Source: Candidatus Colwellia aromaticivorans | GTDB taxonomy: Bacteria; Pseudomonadota; Gammaproteobacteria; Enterobacterales; Alteromonadaceae | Length of the DNA: 64,000 nt | Direction: 5' to 3' | Assembly: GCF_003333305.1 (NCBI RefSeq) | Contig: NZ_QOLD01000098.1 | Coordinates: 1-64,000, forward strand | Shown here: piece after piece, positions 34,652-44,896 of the stretch | Layout of the letters: every line of letters begins with the position of its first letter | Numbering within the stretch: the first letter of the stretch is position 1 | Notes under the pieces: generated by a model | Database searches by the model: none | The model's input: only the letters and a program-made list of their open reading frames with translations | Told to the model about the DNA's origin: nothing | Translations under genes and position numbers: made by a program

Positions 34652-35742
34652 CGCAGATACATATCGTTCATATTGTTTTTAACTTCTCAACAGGTGGCCT
34701 TGAGAATGGCTTAGTAAACATTATAAACCATTTACCAAATGAAGAGTTTAAGCATTCAATAATATGTTTAAAAAGCTTTGATCAACAGTTTTTTGAAAGA
34801 ATAACTAATACTGACACCTCTATTTATGCATTGAACAAACCTGAAGGGAAAAGTATCCGATACTTTTTTGAATTATATAAACAGTTAAAAAAAATAAAAG
34901 CGGATATAGTTCATACACGTAACCTTACATCACTAGAATGCCAATTAGTTACTTTATTAGCCGGTGTTAAGTATCGAATTCATGGTGAACATGGTTGGGA
35001 TTCCCCGCAAGCAAAAAATCATAATAAAAGTAAAAATATTCGAAAGTTATTTAGCGTATTTGTTAATCAATATGTTGCACTATCAATTGAGGGGTGCGAA
35101 TACCTTCGACATCATATCAATATTAAAAAAGAAAAAATAAGTCATATTTGTAATGGTGTAGACATTGAACGATTTCAACCCAATAAGAGTAAATCTCAAG
35201 GAAAAGCTCTTGAAGTGCTTACGGTTGGAAGGTTAGCGGGAGTAAAAAATCAACTATTACTTTTAAAGGCTTTATCAATTGCTTTAAAACAAAATAAGCA
35301 TATAAAAGTCACTATTATTGGCGAAGGTATTTGTCGGTATGAGTTGGAAAAATACATTCAAACAAATGAACTACAAGGGAATTGCCAGTTATTAGGTGAT
35401 AGAACAGATATTCCTGAGTTAATGCAGCAAGCCGATCTTTTTGTTTTACCGTCGCTTGCAGAAGGTATTTCGAATACTATTTTAGAGGCGATGGCATCTG
35501 GATTAGCGATTGCTGCGACCAACGTTGGTGGTAATGCTGAATTAGTTGCTCAAGATGAAAATGGTAAGCTCTTTGAAACAAATTCTCCAGAAGAGTTAGC
35601 AAACATATTGCTTGAGTATATCAACAATAAAAATTTATTAGACTTACATGGTTCATGTAGTAGAGAAAAAGCTGTTAATCAATTTAGTATTGACACTATG
35701 GCGGAAAAATATAAGGAACTTTATCTCAATATAATGAGATAA
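34648..35742 (+). CDS. XrtA-system glycosyltransferase, GT4 type (Stp2 family)
   Basis: A 364-residue cytoplasmic retaining glycosyltransferase with two Rossmann domains. The N-terminal domain starts IHIVHIVFNFSTGGLENGLVN. The C-terminal donor-binding domain carries VGRLAGVKNQ, the LFVLPSLAEGISNTILEAMASG motif with the E-x7-E pair, and NGKLF. The family is found with exosortase A. Donor and linkage cannot be read from sequence. Its ATG overlaps the xrtA stop, so the two are translationally coupled. Confidence 0.88.
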   Translation: MTQIHIVHIVFNFSTGGLENGLVNIINHLPNEEFKHSIICLKSFDQQFFERITNTDTSIYALNKPEGKSIRYFFELYKQLKKIKADIVHTRNLTSLECQLVTLLAGVKYRIHGEHGWDSPQAKNHNKSKNIRKLFSVFVNQYVALSIEGCEYLRHHINIKKEKISHICNGVDIERFQPNKSKSQGKALEVLTVGRLAGVKNQLLLLKALSIALKQNKHIKVTIIGEGICRYELEKYIQTNELQGNCQLLGDRTDIPELMQQADLFVLPSLAEGISNTILEAMASGLAIAATNVGGNAELVAQDENGKLFETNSPEELANILLEYINNKNLLDLHGSCSREKAVNQFSIDTMAEKYKELYLNIMR

Positions 35743-35775
35743 ATATTGAACGAATTATAGGGTTGGGACAATTTT

Positions 35776-37665
35776 ATGTGCGGTATAGCAGGTATATTTA
35801 GATTGGCAGATAACAATGATGTAAGCCAAGATCTTCTGCGAAATATGAATGATATTCAAAATCATCGAGGTCCTGATGATGATGGTTTTTATTTTACACC
35901 TGGCTTAGGTTTAGCTCACAGACGCTTATCTATTATAGATTTAAGTGGCGGACATCAACCTATGTTCAATGGCGATAATAGTGTTGCTGTTGTTTTTAAT
36001 GGTGAAATTTATAATTATTCAGAACTAGCAGATGAGCTTATAGCCAAAGGTTATCTATTCAAAACTCGTAGTGATACTGAAACTATTCTTCATGCTTGGT
36101 CTGAGTGGGGTGAAGACTGTGTTAATAAATTTCGTGGCATGTTTGCATTTGCAATTTGGGATGCAAATAAAGAAAGTTTATTTGTCGTTCGTGACCGATT
36201 AGGTATTAAACCATTATTTTATTCACTTCTTCCTGACGGCTCTTTTATCTTTGGATCTGAATTAAAAGTATTAAAATCGCATCCTGAATGTCCTCGGGAG
36301 TTAAGTCATCAAGCGATCGAAGATTATTTTTCTTTAGGGTATATCCCTGAGCCAAAAACGATATTCAATGATGTTTATAAATTAGAGCCAGGGCATACTT
36401 TACTGATTAATAAGGGTAATAAAACTATTACACCGAAGCAATATTGGGACGTGCGCTTTGATCAAGAAACATTAACAGGAAATAATCAAGACACGCTTAT
36501 TGAAAAAGTGAAAGAAGCTGTTGATGTTCGATTAGTTTCTGAAGTGCCTTTAGGTGCTTTTTTATCTGGGGGTGTCGATTCTAGTGGTGTTGTTGCCATG
36601 ATGGCACAATTACAAGACGATCCAGTAAACACTTGTTCAATCGGTTTTGATGTTAAAAGTTTTAATGAAACTGAATACGCACAAGAAATAGCTGATAAAT
36701 ATCAAACCAATCATGTTTGCCAAGAAGTAAGCTCCGATGACTTTGATTTAATAGATAAATTAGCAGATTTGTATGATGAACCCTATGCAGATAGTTCAGC
36801 AATGCCAACCTATCGAGTCTGTGAGTTAGCACGAAAAAATGTAACAGTGGCATTATCGGGTGATGGTGGTGATGAATTGATGGCAGGTTACCGTCGTTAT
36901 AAACGGCATGTTCAAGAAGAGAAAATGCGTTCCATGATTCCTCTCGCCATTCGAAAGCCTATTTTTGGTTTGTTAGGTAAAATATATCCAAAATTAGATT
37001 GGGCTCCTCGTTTTCTTCGTGCAAAAACTACATTTCAGTCAATGTCTTATGATTGGGTTGAAGCTTATTTAAATAGTATGTCAATTCTGCGAAAAGATGA
37101 ACGTGCAAAGTTATTCAGTGACTCATTTAAAGATAAGCTATCGGGTTATAACTCCGTGGAAGTCTTCAGAAAACATGCGAAAAATGCACCTAAAAACAAC
37201 CCATTATCACAAGTGCAATATATTGATATGAAAACGTATTTAGTAGGGGATATTCTCACTAAAGTTGATAGAGCAAGTATGGCTCATAGCCTCGAAGTTC
37301 GTGTCCCTTTACTTGACCACCATTTTGTTGAATGGGCAGCAAATATCAGTAATGAAGAACGAATCGATGGAAATGGTCAAGGCAAAGCAATTTTCAAAAA
37401 AGCATTAGAACCTTACTTACCCCATGATGTACTTTATAGGAAAAAAATGGGGTTTGGTGTACCGTTAGCTAAATGGTTTAGAGGCCCACTAAAAGAGAAA
37501 ATTGAACAATCTATTATGTCTCCATTAATGAACGATTGTGGCATATTTAATCCAAAAACATTGAAATGGCTAGTAACTAGTCATATGTCAGGTCAGCGAG
37601 ATAATAGTGCATCATTATGGACATTGTTGATGTTTGAGCGCTTTCTTGAGAAGGAGACACAATAA
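35776..37665 (+). CDS. XrtA-system amidotransferase (asparagine synthetase-like)
   Basis: A 629-residue AsnB-like enzyme. Cys2 (MCGIAGIF) is the glutaminase nucleophile of the N-terminal Ntn domain, with NHRGPDDDG and NGEIYNY. The C-terminal synthetase domain has the PP-loop AFLSGGVDSSG (near residue 262) and ALSGDGGDELMAGYRRY. In XrtA loci such enzymes are thought to amidate carboxylates, for instance uronic acids of the polysaccharide, rather than make asparagine. Members of this pair lie in tandem with another AsnB-like gene 1 bp downstream. Confidence 0.9.
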   Translation: MCGIAGIFRLADNNDVSQDLLRNMNDIQNHRGPDDDGFYFTPGLGLAHRRLSIIDLSGGHQPMFNGDNSVAVVFNGEIYNYSELADELIAKGYLFKTRSDTETILHAWSEWGEDCVNKFRGMFAFAIWDANKESLFVVRDRLGIKPLFYSLLPDGSFIFGSELKVLKSHPECPRELSHQAIEDYFSLGYIPEPKTIFNDVYKLEPGHTLLINKGNKTITPKQYWDVRFDQETLTGNNQDTLIEKVKEAVDVRLVSEVPLGAFLSGGVDSSGVVAMMAQLQDDPVNTCSIGFDVKSFNETEYAQEIADKYQTNHVCQEVSSDDFDLIDKLADLYDEPYADSSAMPTYRVCELARKNVTVALSGDGGDELMAGYRRYKRHVQEEKMRSMIPLAIRKPIFGLLGKIYPKLDWAPRFLRAKTTFQSMSYDWVEAYLNSMSILRKDERAKLFSDSFKDKLSGYNSVEVFRKHAKNAPKNNPLSQVQYIDMKTYLVGDILTKVDRASMAHSLEVRVPLLDHHFVEWAANISNEERIDGNGQGKAIFKKALEPYLPHDVLYRKKMGFGVPLAKWFRGPLKEKIEQSIMSPLMNDCGIFNPKTLKWLVTSHMSGQRDNSASLWTLLMFERFLEKETQ

Positions 37666-37666
37666 A

Positions 37667-39589
37667 ATGTGTGGTATTCATGGTTTAGTTGCTCTTGATG
37701 ATGATACACAATTTACTCAAGAACAATTGATTCAAATGGGAGATGCTACTATTCATCGTGGACCTGACGATAGTGGTGAATATGTCTCAGAGGGTATCGC
37801 AATCGGTATGAGGCGCTTGTCTATTATTGACTTAGCGGGTGGGCATCAACCTATTAGTAACGCGGATGACTCTATTTGGTTGGTATGTAATGGTGAAATA
37901 TATAATTTTAAATCATTGCGTAAAGATCTTATCGATAAAGGGTCTGTTTTTAAAACGGGCTCTGATGTTGAAGTTATTATCCATCTATATCAAGAGTATG
38001 GAGATGAATGCCTTCAGCACCTTAATGGAATGTTTGCCTTTGCGTTATGGGATAAAAAGAAAAAAAGACTGTTAATTGCGAGAGACCGTTTAGGAATTAA
38101 GCCACTCTATTATTCTAAATTTAATAATACTCTTGCATTTTCTACTGAAGCAAAAGCAATATTAGCCCTTGATGATGTTAATCCAAGTATAAATAAAGCC
38201 GCTCTTTCTCAATATCTTGAGTTAGGGTATGTACCCGCACCTTTATCTTTATTTGACGGGATAAAGAAATTAGAAGTGGCAAATTATATCATTGTAGAAA
38301 ATGGCGAATTATCACAACATAGCTATTGGCAACCTAAATTTACGCCTGTTCAACAAAGTGATGATAAATGGGCTACTGATATTTTTGAACAATTAGAAAA
38401 ATCAGTTAAAGATCAAATGGTGAGTGATGTTCCAATTGGTGCATTCCTATCAGGTGGTATTGATTCTAGTGCTATTGTTGCCTTAATGGCAAAACATAGT
38501 GATAAACCCGTTAAAACATATGCAATCGGATTTGATACCGGTAAAGCGGGTGAATTTTATAATGAATTACCCTATGCGAAACAAGTATCAGAGTTGTTTG
38601 GTACCGACCATAAAGAAATAGTGGTTCGTCCAGATGTGGTCAGTTTACTACCTAAATTATTATGGCATATGGATGAACCAATAGCAGACAGCGCATTTAT
38701 CACAACTTATTTAGTGTCAAAATTTGCTAGAGAAGACTCTACTGTTATTATTTCAGGTGTAGGAGGTGACGAGATATTTGCGGGTTATCGCCGTTATCAA
38801 GGTGAAAAATATGCAGCAATGTATCACAAAGTTCCTAAATTTATTCGAAAAAGTATTATTGCGCCATTAGCTAAGTTTCTTCCTGCCGATAGAGGAAATA
38901 AATGGTTAAACTATTCTCGATTAGCTAAATCATTTATTGAAAGTGCGGAGCTACCGTTTGCTAAACGTTACCACAGTTATATGGAAGTTTTTTCGTCAGA
39001 CTTTAGAGAGCAGTTATTAATAGACAATAAAACTAATAATCATGATGTTAGATCCTTATTTTCAAAGACGACTACGAAACAAGCAGTATGGCAAATGTTT
39101 GATATTGATAGACAAAGTCAGTTACCAGATGATTTGTTGATGTTGACTGATAAAATGACTATGGCCACATCGTTAGAGTGCCGAGTACCATTTTTGGACC
39201 ACGAACTTGTTGAACTAGCGGCTAAAATTCCCCAAGAAAGACTCATGGCCAACGGTGAGTTAAAGCATTTATTAAAACTGAGTTTAAAAGACACCTTACC
39301 GGATAGTATTTTATTCCGTAAAAAGAGAGGTTTCGGTGCACCAATGGGAGCTTGGTTAAAAGAAGAATTGTCAGGTTTAATGAACTATTTACTGAATAAA
39401 GTGACCGTTGAAAGTAGAGGGCTATTTAATTGGCCAGTGATTGAAAAAGCAATTAATGACCATAACACGAGTAAAGAAGATCATACGGATCACCTTTCGG
39501 CATTAATGAATTTAGAGATTTGGTGCCAATTATACCTTGATGGTCGATCAAGTGATGATATCACCCAGTCAATTAAGGACGCCATTTAA
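37667..39589 (+). CDS. Second asparagine synthetase-like amidotransferase
   Basis: A 640-residue paralogue of the gene before it. Cys2 (MCGIHGLV), IHRGPDDSG and NGEIYNF form the glutaminase site; the PP-loop is AFLSGGIDSSA (near 261) and ISGVGGDEIFAGYRRY follows. The start must be the ATG at 37667, behind AGGAG, because Cys must be residue 2; an upstream in-frame start at 37634 would bury it. Two active-looking paralogues side by side suggest two amidation steps or two acceptors. The stop overlaps the next start (TAATG). Confidence 0.9.
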   Translation: MCGIHGLVALDDDTQFTQEQLIQMGDATIHRGPDDSGEYVSEGIAIGMRRLSIIDLAGGHQPISNADDSIWLVCNGEIYNFKSLRKDLIDKGSVFKTGSDVEVIIHLYQEYGDECLQHLNGMFAFALWDKKKKRLLIARDRLGIKPLYYSKFNNTLAFSTEAKAILALDDVNPSINKAALSQYLELGYVPAPLSLFDGIKKLEVANYIIVENGELSQHSYWQPKFTPVQQSDDKWATDIFEQLEKSVKDQMVSDVPIGAFLSGGIDSSAIVALMAKHSDKPVKTYAIGFDTGKAGEFYNELPYAKQVSELFGTDHKEIVVRPDVVSLLPKLLWHMDEPIADSAFITTYLVSKFAREDSTVIISGVGGDEIFAGYRRYQGEKYAAMYHKVPKFIRKSIIAPLAKFLPADRGNKWLNYSRLAKSFIESAELPFAKRYHSYMEVFSSDFREQLLIDNKTNNHDVRSLFSKTTTKQAVWQMFDIDRQSQLPDDLLMLTDKMTMATSLECRVPFLDHELVELAAKIPQERLMANGELKHLLKLSLKDTLPDSILFRKKRGFGAPMGAWLKEELSGLMNYLLNKVTVESRGLFNWPVIEKAINDHNTSKEDHTDHLSALMNLEIWCQLYLDGRSSDDITQSIKDAI

Positions 39590-40785
39590 TGAATATTCTT
39601 TATATTTGTCATCGTTTTCCTTTTCCTCCTAAAAGAGGAGGGAAGATTCGCCCGTTCAATATGATCCAACATTTTCATAATCAAGGTCATAAAGTATGGG
39701 TTAACTCATTAGTGAGAACAGTAGAAGAACAAAATGAGACAGTAGGTATTGAAGCGTTTTGTCATAAACATTTTATGGCAAAAGTAGATGATAAAATACA
39801 AACAGCCAAGATGATTTTTCGTCTTCCAACTCTTATTCCATCGAGTATGGGGTTTTTTCATTCCGCAGCATTAAAGCAGCATATTAATAAACTGCTAGCC
39901 ACTGTTAAATTTGATTTGATTTTTGTGCATTGTTCTTCTGTTGCTCAATACGTAGAGGACGTTACTGATATTCCTAAAATATTGGATTATGGTGATATGG
40001 ACTCTCAAAAATGGCTTAGTTATACCAGTTTTAAACCTTTCCCATTAAACTTAGGTTATTGGCTTGAAGGAACGAAAATGGAGCGTGAAGAAAAGCGCTT
40101 AGCAAAGAAGTTCACTATGGGAACAGCCACGACTAAAATGGAATGGCAAACCTTAGATGATTATCAAACGGGTGTTACAACAGATTGGTTTCCAAATGGG
40201 GTAAATGCAGAGTTTTTCAAACCTGATGGAGAGGGGTATAATTCTAAAGCGATTTCATTTATTGGACGAATGGATTATTACCCAAATCAAGAATGTATGT
40301 TCGATTTTTGTAAAAATGTTTTACCATTGATAAAAGCTGCCATACCCGATGTTGAATTGTTTATTGTTGGTGCCGAACCGACTGAAAAAGTAAAAACCCT
40401 CGCCGACATTGATGGCGTCACGGTGACGGGGTCAGTTGATGATGTTCGTCCTTATATATTAAGAACAGCCGCAATGGTTGCGCCACTTAATATCGCACGT
40501 GGTACGCAAAACAAAATATTGGAAGCGATGGCAATGGGAGTGCCCGTTGTAAGCAGTGAAATGGCTGCAGGTGGTATTGATGCTATTAGTGGTGAGCATT
40601 TTTTAACGGCTAAAAGCCCAAAAGAATATGCAGAATCATTGGTAAAGTTAATGCAAGATGTTAATGAAAGAGAGCGTTTAAGTAATTCAGGTCGTGAGCG
40701 AGTATTAACTAATCACAACTGGCAGAATTCTATGAAAAGACTCGAGTCGATAGTGGATAAATGTGTCGCTCGGTTTAGTAGATAA
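39589..40785 (+). CDS. XrtA-system glycosyltransferase (Stp1 family)
   Basis: A 398-residue GT4-like glycosyltransferase. It begins MNILYICHRFPFPPKRGGKIRPFNMIQHF, characteristic of the family associated with exosortase A, and carries FPNGVNAEFF, SFIGRMDYYPNQE and the donor-site IARGTQNKILEAMAMGVPVV. It is the last gene of the first plus-strand series; repeat block C follows at once, which may lower or end downstream transcription. Confidence 0.9.
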   Translation: MNILYICHRFPFPPKRGGKIRPFNMIQHFHNQGHKVWVNSLVRTVEEQNETVGIEAFCHKHFMAKVDDKIQTAKMIFRLPTLIPSSMGFFHSAALKQHINKLLATVKFDLIFVHCSSVAQYVEDVTDIPKILDYGDMDSQKWLSYTSFKPFPLNLGYWLEGTKMEREEKRLAKKFTMGTATTKMEWQTLDDYQTGVTTDWFPNGVNAEFFKPDGEGYNSKAISFIGRMDYYPNQECMFDFCKNVLPLIKAAIPDVELFIVGAEPTEKVKTLADIDGVTVTGSVDDVRPYILRTAAMVAPLNIARGTQNKILEAMAMGVPVVSSEMAAGGIDAISGEHFLTAKSPKEYAESLVKLMQDVNERERLSNSGRERVLTNHNWQNSMKRLESIVDKCVARFSR

Positions 40786-40810
40786 GTAGATAAGTGATAA
40801 GTAGATAAGA

Positions 40811-41333
40811 ACATGCTTATGTAGATTAATCAGGAACAGTTTACTATTAACAAAGAATGTCATTCCAATGTGTTGAGTAGTTACCTTCATTCCAGTAGTG
40901 TATAAGGCTTTCGTCATTCCAGTAGTGTATTAGGCTGACGTCACAGGGATGTGATTTATCTGGAGAATGCAGGAGCATATTCTCCTGAATCCAAGAAAAA
41001 AGGCAATGGATCTTCGACACCGTCATTTCCGAAGTGTCTAGTCGGAAATTCATAGTGTTTAAAAACTGGATCCTCGATTAAAACACCACGAGGATGACGA
41101 CGTAAATTTTTGGCGTATGCTTGCAATGTTACTAGTAGATGGTTGAAGCGAAGCCGTTGAGATGCTTCTAAGATGACGTTATTAATGCACACCTGAGTAA
41201 AGTACATAGGCAAGATAAATTGTAACTATTCACCATACCTAGTATTCACGTCATTCCAGTTATGTTTTAAGCTGGAATCTCAGTGCTTAAAAACCTAGAC
41301 TCCCGATTTAAAGACCTCGGGAGTGACGATAGG
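40811..41333. repeat. Extragenic palindromic repeats, block C
   Basis: This fills the 590-bp gap between two genes. It opens with an end sequence acatgcttatgtagatta (40811-40828) whose inverted partner closes block F at 54771-54795. Inside are attccag-type units, the ctgacgtcac/tgcaggagcatat unit (40933-40992), cctcga-type hairpins, and copy 1 of a 125-bp direct repeat (41021-41145). A tcccga variant hairpin ends it near 41333. ORFs that appear here are repeat sequence. Confidence 0.82.
41021..41145 (+). repeat. Direct repeat copy 1 (pairs with 54371-54498)
   Basis: 125 bp matching 54371-54498 with six substitutions and one 3-nt insertion in the second copy, by hand alignment. It starts cgtcatttccgaagt and ends agtagatggttg. 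The two copies are in the same orientation and 13,350 bp apart. Confidence 0.88.
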
Positions 41334-41375
41334 TGAATAGATACGATAAATTAAACATAATATGGAAGTAAGTTG

Positions 41376-42692
41376 ATGAATATAAGTATTTTCGGATTAG
41401 GGTATGTTGGTGCGGTGTCGATGGCGTGTTTAGCCAGAGATGGGCATAAAATTTATGGGGTTGATATTGACCCAATTAAATTAGCGTTAATTCGAAAAGG
41501 TAATTCACCTATTATAGAAGAGGGCATGCCTGAATTAATGAAAGCGGTGGTAACTGATGGATCATTGGAAGTTACTGATGATATCAATCTAGCGATAGAC
41601 AACACGGACATATCGTTTATTTGTGTTGGTACCCCATCACAGCTTAATGGCAGCCAAGATCAAAGCGCGGTATTACGTTTAGCAGAACAGTTAGGTGCGG
41701 CTCTATCAACGAAAAATTCATTACATACCATTGTATTTCGTTCTACTTTGGTGCCAGGTACAGTCGAAGAAACCCTTATTCCATTACTAGAGAAACACTC
41801 TGGTAAAAAAGCGAATATTGATTTTGATGTATGTTTTCAGCCTGAATTCTTACGTGAAAGTACCTCAATTAAAGATTATGACAATCCTCCCTTTACTATT
41901 GTTGGTGCGGCAACAGAGCGCGCTCATCAAACGATGAATACCTTGTTTGGTCACTTGCCTGCTGAATATCACCGAGCAGATATTCGTACTGGAGAAACAG
42001 TAAAGTATTTTTGTAATATTTTTCATGCGCTAAAAATTACCTTTGCAAATGAAGTGGGCCGATTATGTAACGCAATGGAAATTGATGCTCATCAAGTTAT
42101 GGCTCTTTTGTGTGAAGATAGGCAGCTAAATATATCAGCCGCTTATTTAAAGCCAGGCTTTGCATTTGGGGGATCTTGTTTACCAAAAGATCTCAGAGCG
42201 ATGCAATATGTTGCTAAAATGAATGACATTGAAATTCCAATGTTAGCGAATGTTTTAAAGTCAAACGAAGAACATTTGCATCTTGCTGTTAAGAGAGTTT
42301 TAGCTACAGGAAAGCGTAAAGTAGGCATGATTGGATTAAGTTTTAAATCAGGTACTGATGATCTACGTGAAAGCCCCTTAGTTAACCTTGCTGAACTTTT
42401 AATTGGTAAGGGAATGGATTTATCTATTTATGATCCTGAAGTCAATTTGTCATTTTTGATTGGTGCCAATAAACGATATATAGAAGAATCAATCCCCCAT
42501 GTTGGTGAGTTGATGAATGATGATGTAAATGCCGTTATTGAAAATAACGATGTCATTGTTGTGGGTATAGGAGATAAAAATTTGCTTGAAGCGGTAGTAA
42601 CTCATGCCAAGCCAGGACAAATAGTGATTGATTTGGTAAACATGAGTAACAAAGACCAATTGAATTGTATTTATCAAGGTTTATGTTGGTAA
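41376..42692 (+). CDS. algD: GDP-mannose 6-dehydrogenase-like nucleotide-sugar dehydrogenase
   Basis: A 438-residue NAD-dependent four-electron dehydrogenase that would turn GDP-mannose into GDP-mannuronate. It has the Rossmann motif GLGYVGAV (residues 7-14), CVGTPS, PEFLRE, the helix with K220 and the catalytic FGGSCLPKD with Cys268, the same number as in Pseudomonas AlgD. UDP-glucose dehydrogenases share the fold, so the substrate is a strong guess rather than proven. The ATG at 41376 follows GGAAG; a TTG one codon earlier is ignored. The stop overlaps the next start (TAATG). Confidence 0.82.
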   Translation: MNISIFGLGYVGAVSMACLARDGHKIYGVDIDPIKLALIRKGNSPIIEEGMPELMKAVVTDGSLEVTDDINLAIDNTDISFICVGTPSQLNGSQDQSAVLRLAEQLGAALSTKNSLHTIVFRSTLVPGTVEETLIPLLEKHSGKKANIDFDVCFQPEFLRESTSIKDYDNPPFTIVGAATERAHQTMNTLFGHLPAEYHRADIRTGETVKYFCNIFHALKITFANEVGRLCNAMEIDAHQVMALLCEDRQLNISAAYLKPGFAFGGSCLPKDLRAMQYVAKMNDIEIPMLANVLKSNEEHLHLAVKRVLATGKRKVGMIGLSFKSGTDDLRESPLVNLAELLIGKGMDLSIYDPEVNLSFLIGANKRYIEESIPHVGELMNDDVNAVIENNDVIVVGIGDKNLLEAVVTHAKPGQIVIDLVNMSNKDQLNCIYQGLCW

Positions 42693-43687
42693 TGAAAAAG
42701 TCAATATTGGCATTGACGATAAACGTCATTGCCATAATTGTCATATTGCTGTGGATAGCTTTGCAGGCAAACTCTGCAAGTGAAATGACACGTTTACGTA
42801 ATGCTTTATTATTTAGCGTTGGAACAATGGACGACTTTACGTGGACGCCAAGTCAGGTTCCAAATGATTATCGACAGGAGCATACGACAGTTCCAAATGG
42901 CATTGTGCAGTTCCAACTATCGACTGAGCAGGCCTCTTCGCAATGGAAAACAACCTTAAATACGGTTGATAAATTACGAAAAAACACCCTGTTTGGTCGA
43001 GCTATTCAATCGAGCACGGAGCAAGCCTTAGCACTTATTGTTAATGAAGGGCGAGGTTATTGCGCTGATTATACACAAGTGATTAACGCACTATCATACC
43101 AAAACAAAGTCTTTGCCAGAGAGTGGGGAATGTCATTCGACGGTTATGGTGGCTGGGGACACGCTTTTAGTGAATTTTACATTGAAGAATGGAATAAATG
43201 GGTTTTCGTTGATGTATACAATGGATTTTATGTACGAAAACAAGGGCAAACAGAACCTCTCTCTGTGCTAGAGTTTCGTCAACTACTTGAAAACTCGCCA
43301 AATGAGATAGTAGTCATTCGTACAAAAGGAAAGTTCGGCTTTAAGCATGACCAAGCACTTTTGGATTACTACTCTCGAGGTGTTGATCAGTTCTACTTAT
43401 GGTGGGCAAATGATAGCTTAAGTTATGACGAGCATCTTGTTATTCAATGGGTAGCACAATTTGGTCGTCCAGTAGAACAACTTACCGCGATCATTATTGG
43501 GGCTCACCCAAAAATCAAAGCGTTACCTTTAGTCACGAATGAGTTAATGCGAACGAAGATTTATAGGTTGAAAATAAAGCTAATAAGTATAGTCGTTATA
43601 TTAAGTTTACTTGGTTTATTTAGCGGTTATTTGCTTATTTTACTAATTAAACGTCGAAAAACATTAAAAAAGAGAGGGCAGGTTTAA
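42692..43687 (+). CDS. Membrane-anchored transglutaminase-like protein
   Basis: A 331-residue protein with an N-terminal helix (residues 5-26), a periplasmic transglutaminase-like domain and a C-terminal helix (about 295-318) followed by a basic tail. The Cys-His-Asp triad is visible: Cys124 (GRGYCADYTQ), His157 (GWGHAFSEF) and Asp174 (VFVDVYNG). Bacterial members act as proteases or amidases or cross-link amide groups. In this glycan operon it might process a glycan-linked amide or a surface protein, which is inference. It starts inside the end of the dehydrogenase gene. Confidence 0.78.
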   Translation: MKKSILALTINVIAIIVILLWIALQANSASEMTRLRNALLFSVGTMDDFTWTPSQVPNDYRQEHTTVPNGIVQFQLSTEQASSQWKTTLNTVDKLRKNTLFGRAIQSSTEQALALIVNEGRGYCADYTQVINALSYQNKVFAREWGMSFDGYGGWGHAFSEFYIEEWNKWVFVDVYNGFYVRKQGQTEPLSVLEFRQLLENSPNEIVVIRTKGKFGFKHDQALLDYYSRGVDQFYLWWANDSLSYDEHLVIQWVAQFGRPVEQLTAIIIGAHPKIKALPLVTNELMRTKIYRLKIKLISIVVILSLLGLFSGYLLILLIKRRKTLKKRGQV

Positions 43688-44896
43688 GTGCGGATTCTAC
43701 ATGTTTTTGATCATTCAATTCCGCTGCATAGTGGCTATGTGTTTAGAAGTTTAGCTATTCTTAAAGAGCAACGTAAATTGGGCTACCACACTGAACATAT
43801 CACTAGTATTAAGCACTATGCTGGAGAAAGTGCAGTGGAGTCTTTTGATGGTTTTAATTTTTATCGTACTCAGCCAACATGGCGGAGCAAATTTCCGGTA
43901 TTAAATCAATTTGATGTGATTTATACCTTAGAAAAAGCAATAATTGAAAAAGCACGCAATTTAAATATTGATATCATTCACGCGCATTCACCTTCTCTAA
44001 ATGCACTAGCTGCAAAACGTGCAGCCAACAAACTGAAGATACCTTTTGTTTATGAAATGAGAGCCTCATGGGAGGATGCAGCCGTAAGTCACGGCACCTG
44101 TAAAGAAGGTAGTTTACGCTATAAGCTAGGACAATGGTTAGAAAAAAAAGCACTACGAAGTGCAGATCAAGTCATAACCATTTGCCAAGGACTCGCAAAT
44201 CAAATTGAGCAATGGGGAGTCGATGAGAATAATATTACAGTGATCCCCAATGCTGTTGATATAGAAAAATTTCCGTTAATCGATCACAAGAATTTTGACT
44301 TGATTGCTCAATATCAGTTGGCAGGCAAACTCGTACTTGGCTTTTTAGGCTCATTTTATCGTTATGAAGGTTTGCACTTACTTGTGGAAGCCCTTGTCGA
44401 GATAAGCAAGCAACATGATAATTGCGTATTGTTATTGGTAGGTGGTGGCGATGAAGATCAAAATTTGAAAGCTCAAGTTAAAGAATTGGGTCTTGAACAA
44501 CGAGTGATTTTTACCGGGCGTGTGCCTCATCAAGATATTGCCGATTATTATAGACTCGTCGATATTTTTGTTTATCCACGCGAATCAATTCGTTTGACTG
44601 AATTAGTCACCCCCTTAAAACCATTGGAAGCAATGGCCCAACAAGGTTTAGTTGTAGCCTCGGATATCGGCGGACACCGCGAAATGTTGCAGCACAATAA
44701 AACAGGTATTCTTTTTACGCCTGATTCATCATCTGAGCTTGCTAATTCGATATGCTCTCTCATAGCAGACAAAACTCACTGGCCTGCAATAAAAGCGGCT
44801 GGAAGGGCCTACGTTGAGGAAGAGCGTTGTTGGGAAAACAGTGTTAAAGCAATTCAACCTGTGTATGAAAAATTGATAGCAGGAAAAGTACGATGA
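43688..44896 (+). CDS. XrtA-associated glycosyltransferase, GT4 type
   Basis: A 402-residue glycosyltransferase of the PEP-CTERM/exosortase A-associated type, with the start MRILHVFDHSIPLHSGYVFRS, acceptor-domain YEMRASWEDAAVSHGT, and donor-domain LGFLGSFYRYEG and LEAMAQQGLVVASDIGGHREM. The GTG start is immediately after the TAA of the transglutaminase-like gene. It overlaps the next gene by ATGA. Confidence 0.9.
   Translation: MRILHVFDHSIPLHSGYVFRSLAILKEQRKLGYHTEHITSIKHYAGESAVESFDGFNFYRTQPTWRSKFPVLNQFDVIYTLEKAIIEKARNLNIDIIHAHSPSLNALAAKRAANKLKIPFVYEMRASWEDAAVSHGTCKEGSLRYKLGQWLEKKALRSADQVITICQGLANQIEQWGVDENNITVIPNAVDIEKFPLIDHKNFDLIAQYQLAGKLVLGFLGSFYRYEGLHLLVEALVEISKQHDNCVLLLVGGGDEDQNLKAQVKELGLEQRVIFTGRVPHQDIADYYRLVDIFVYPRESIRLTELVTPLKPLEAMAQQGLVVASDIGGHREMLQHNKTGILFTPDSSSELANSICSLIADKTHWPAIKAAGRAYVEEERCWENSVKAIQPVYEKLIAGKVR

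Noticed and set aside
37634-37666. Upstream start of the second amidotransferase
   Set aside because: It would place 11 residues before Cys2, which must be N-terminal for glutaminase activity, and lies inside the preceding gene.
40705-41213. Several minus-strand ORFs in block C
   Set aside because: Each is read through palindromic repeats or the end of the glycosyltransferase gene; similar ORFs arise wherever the repeats occur.
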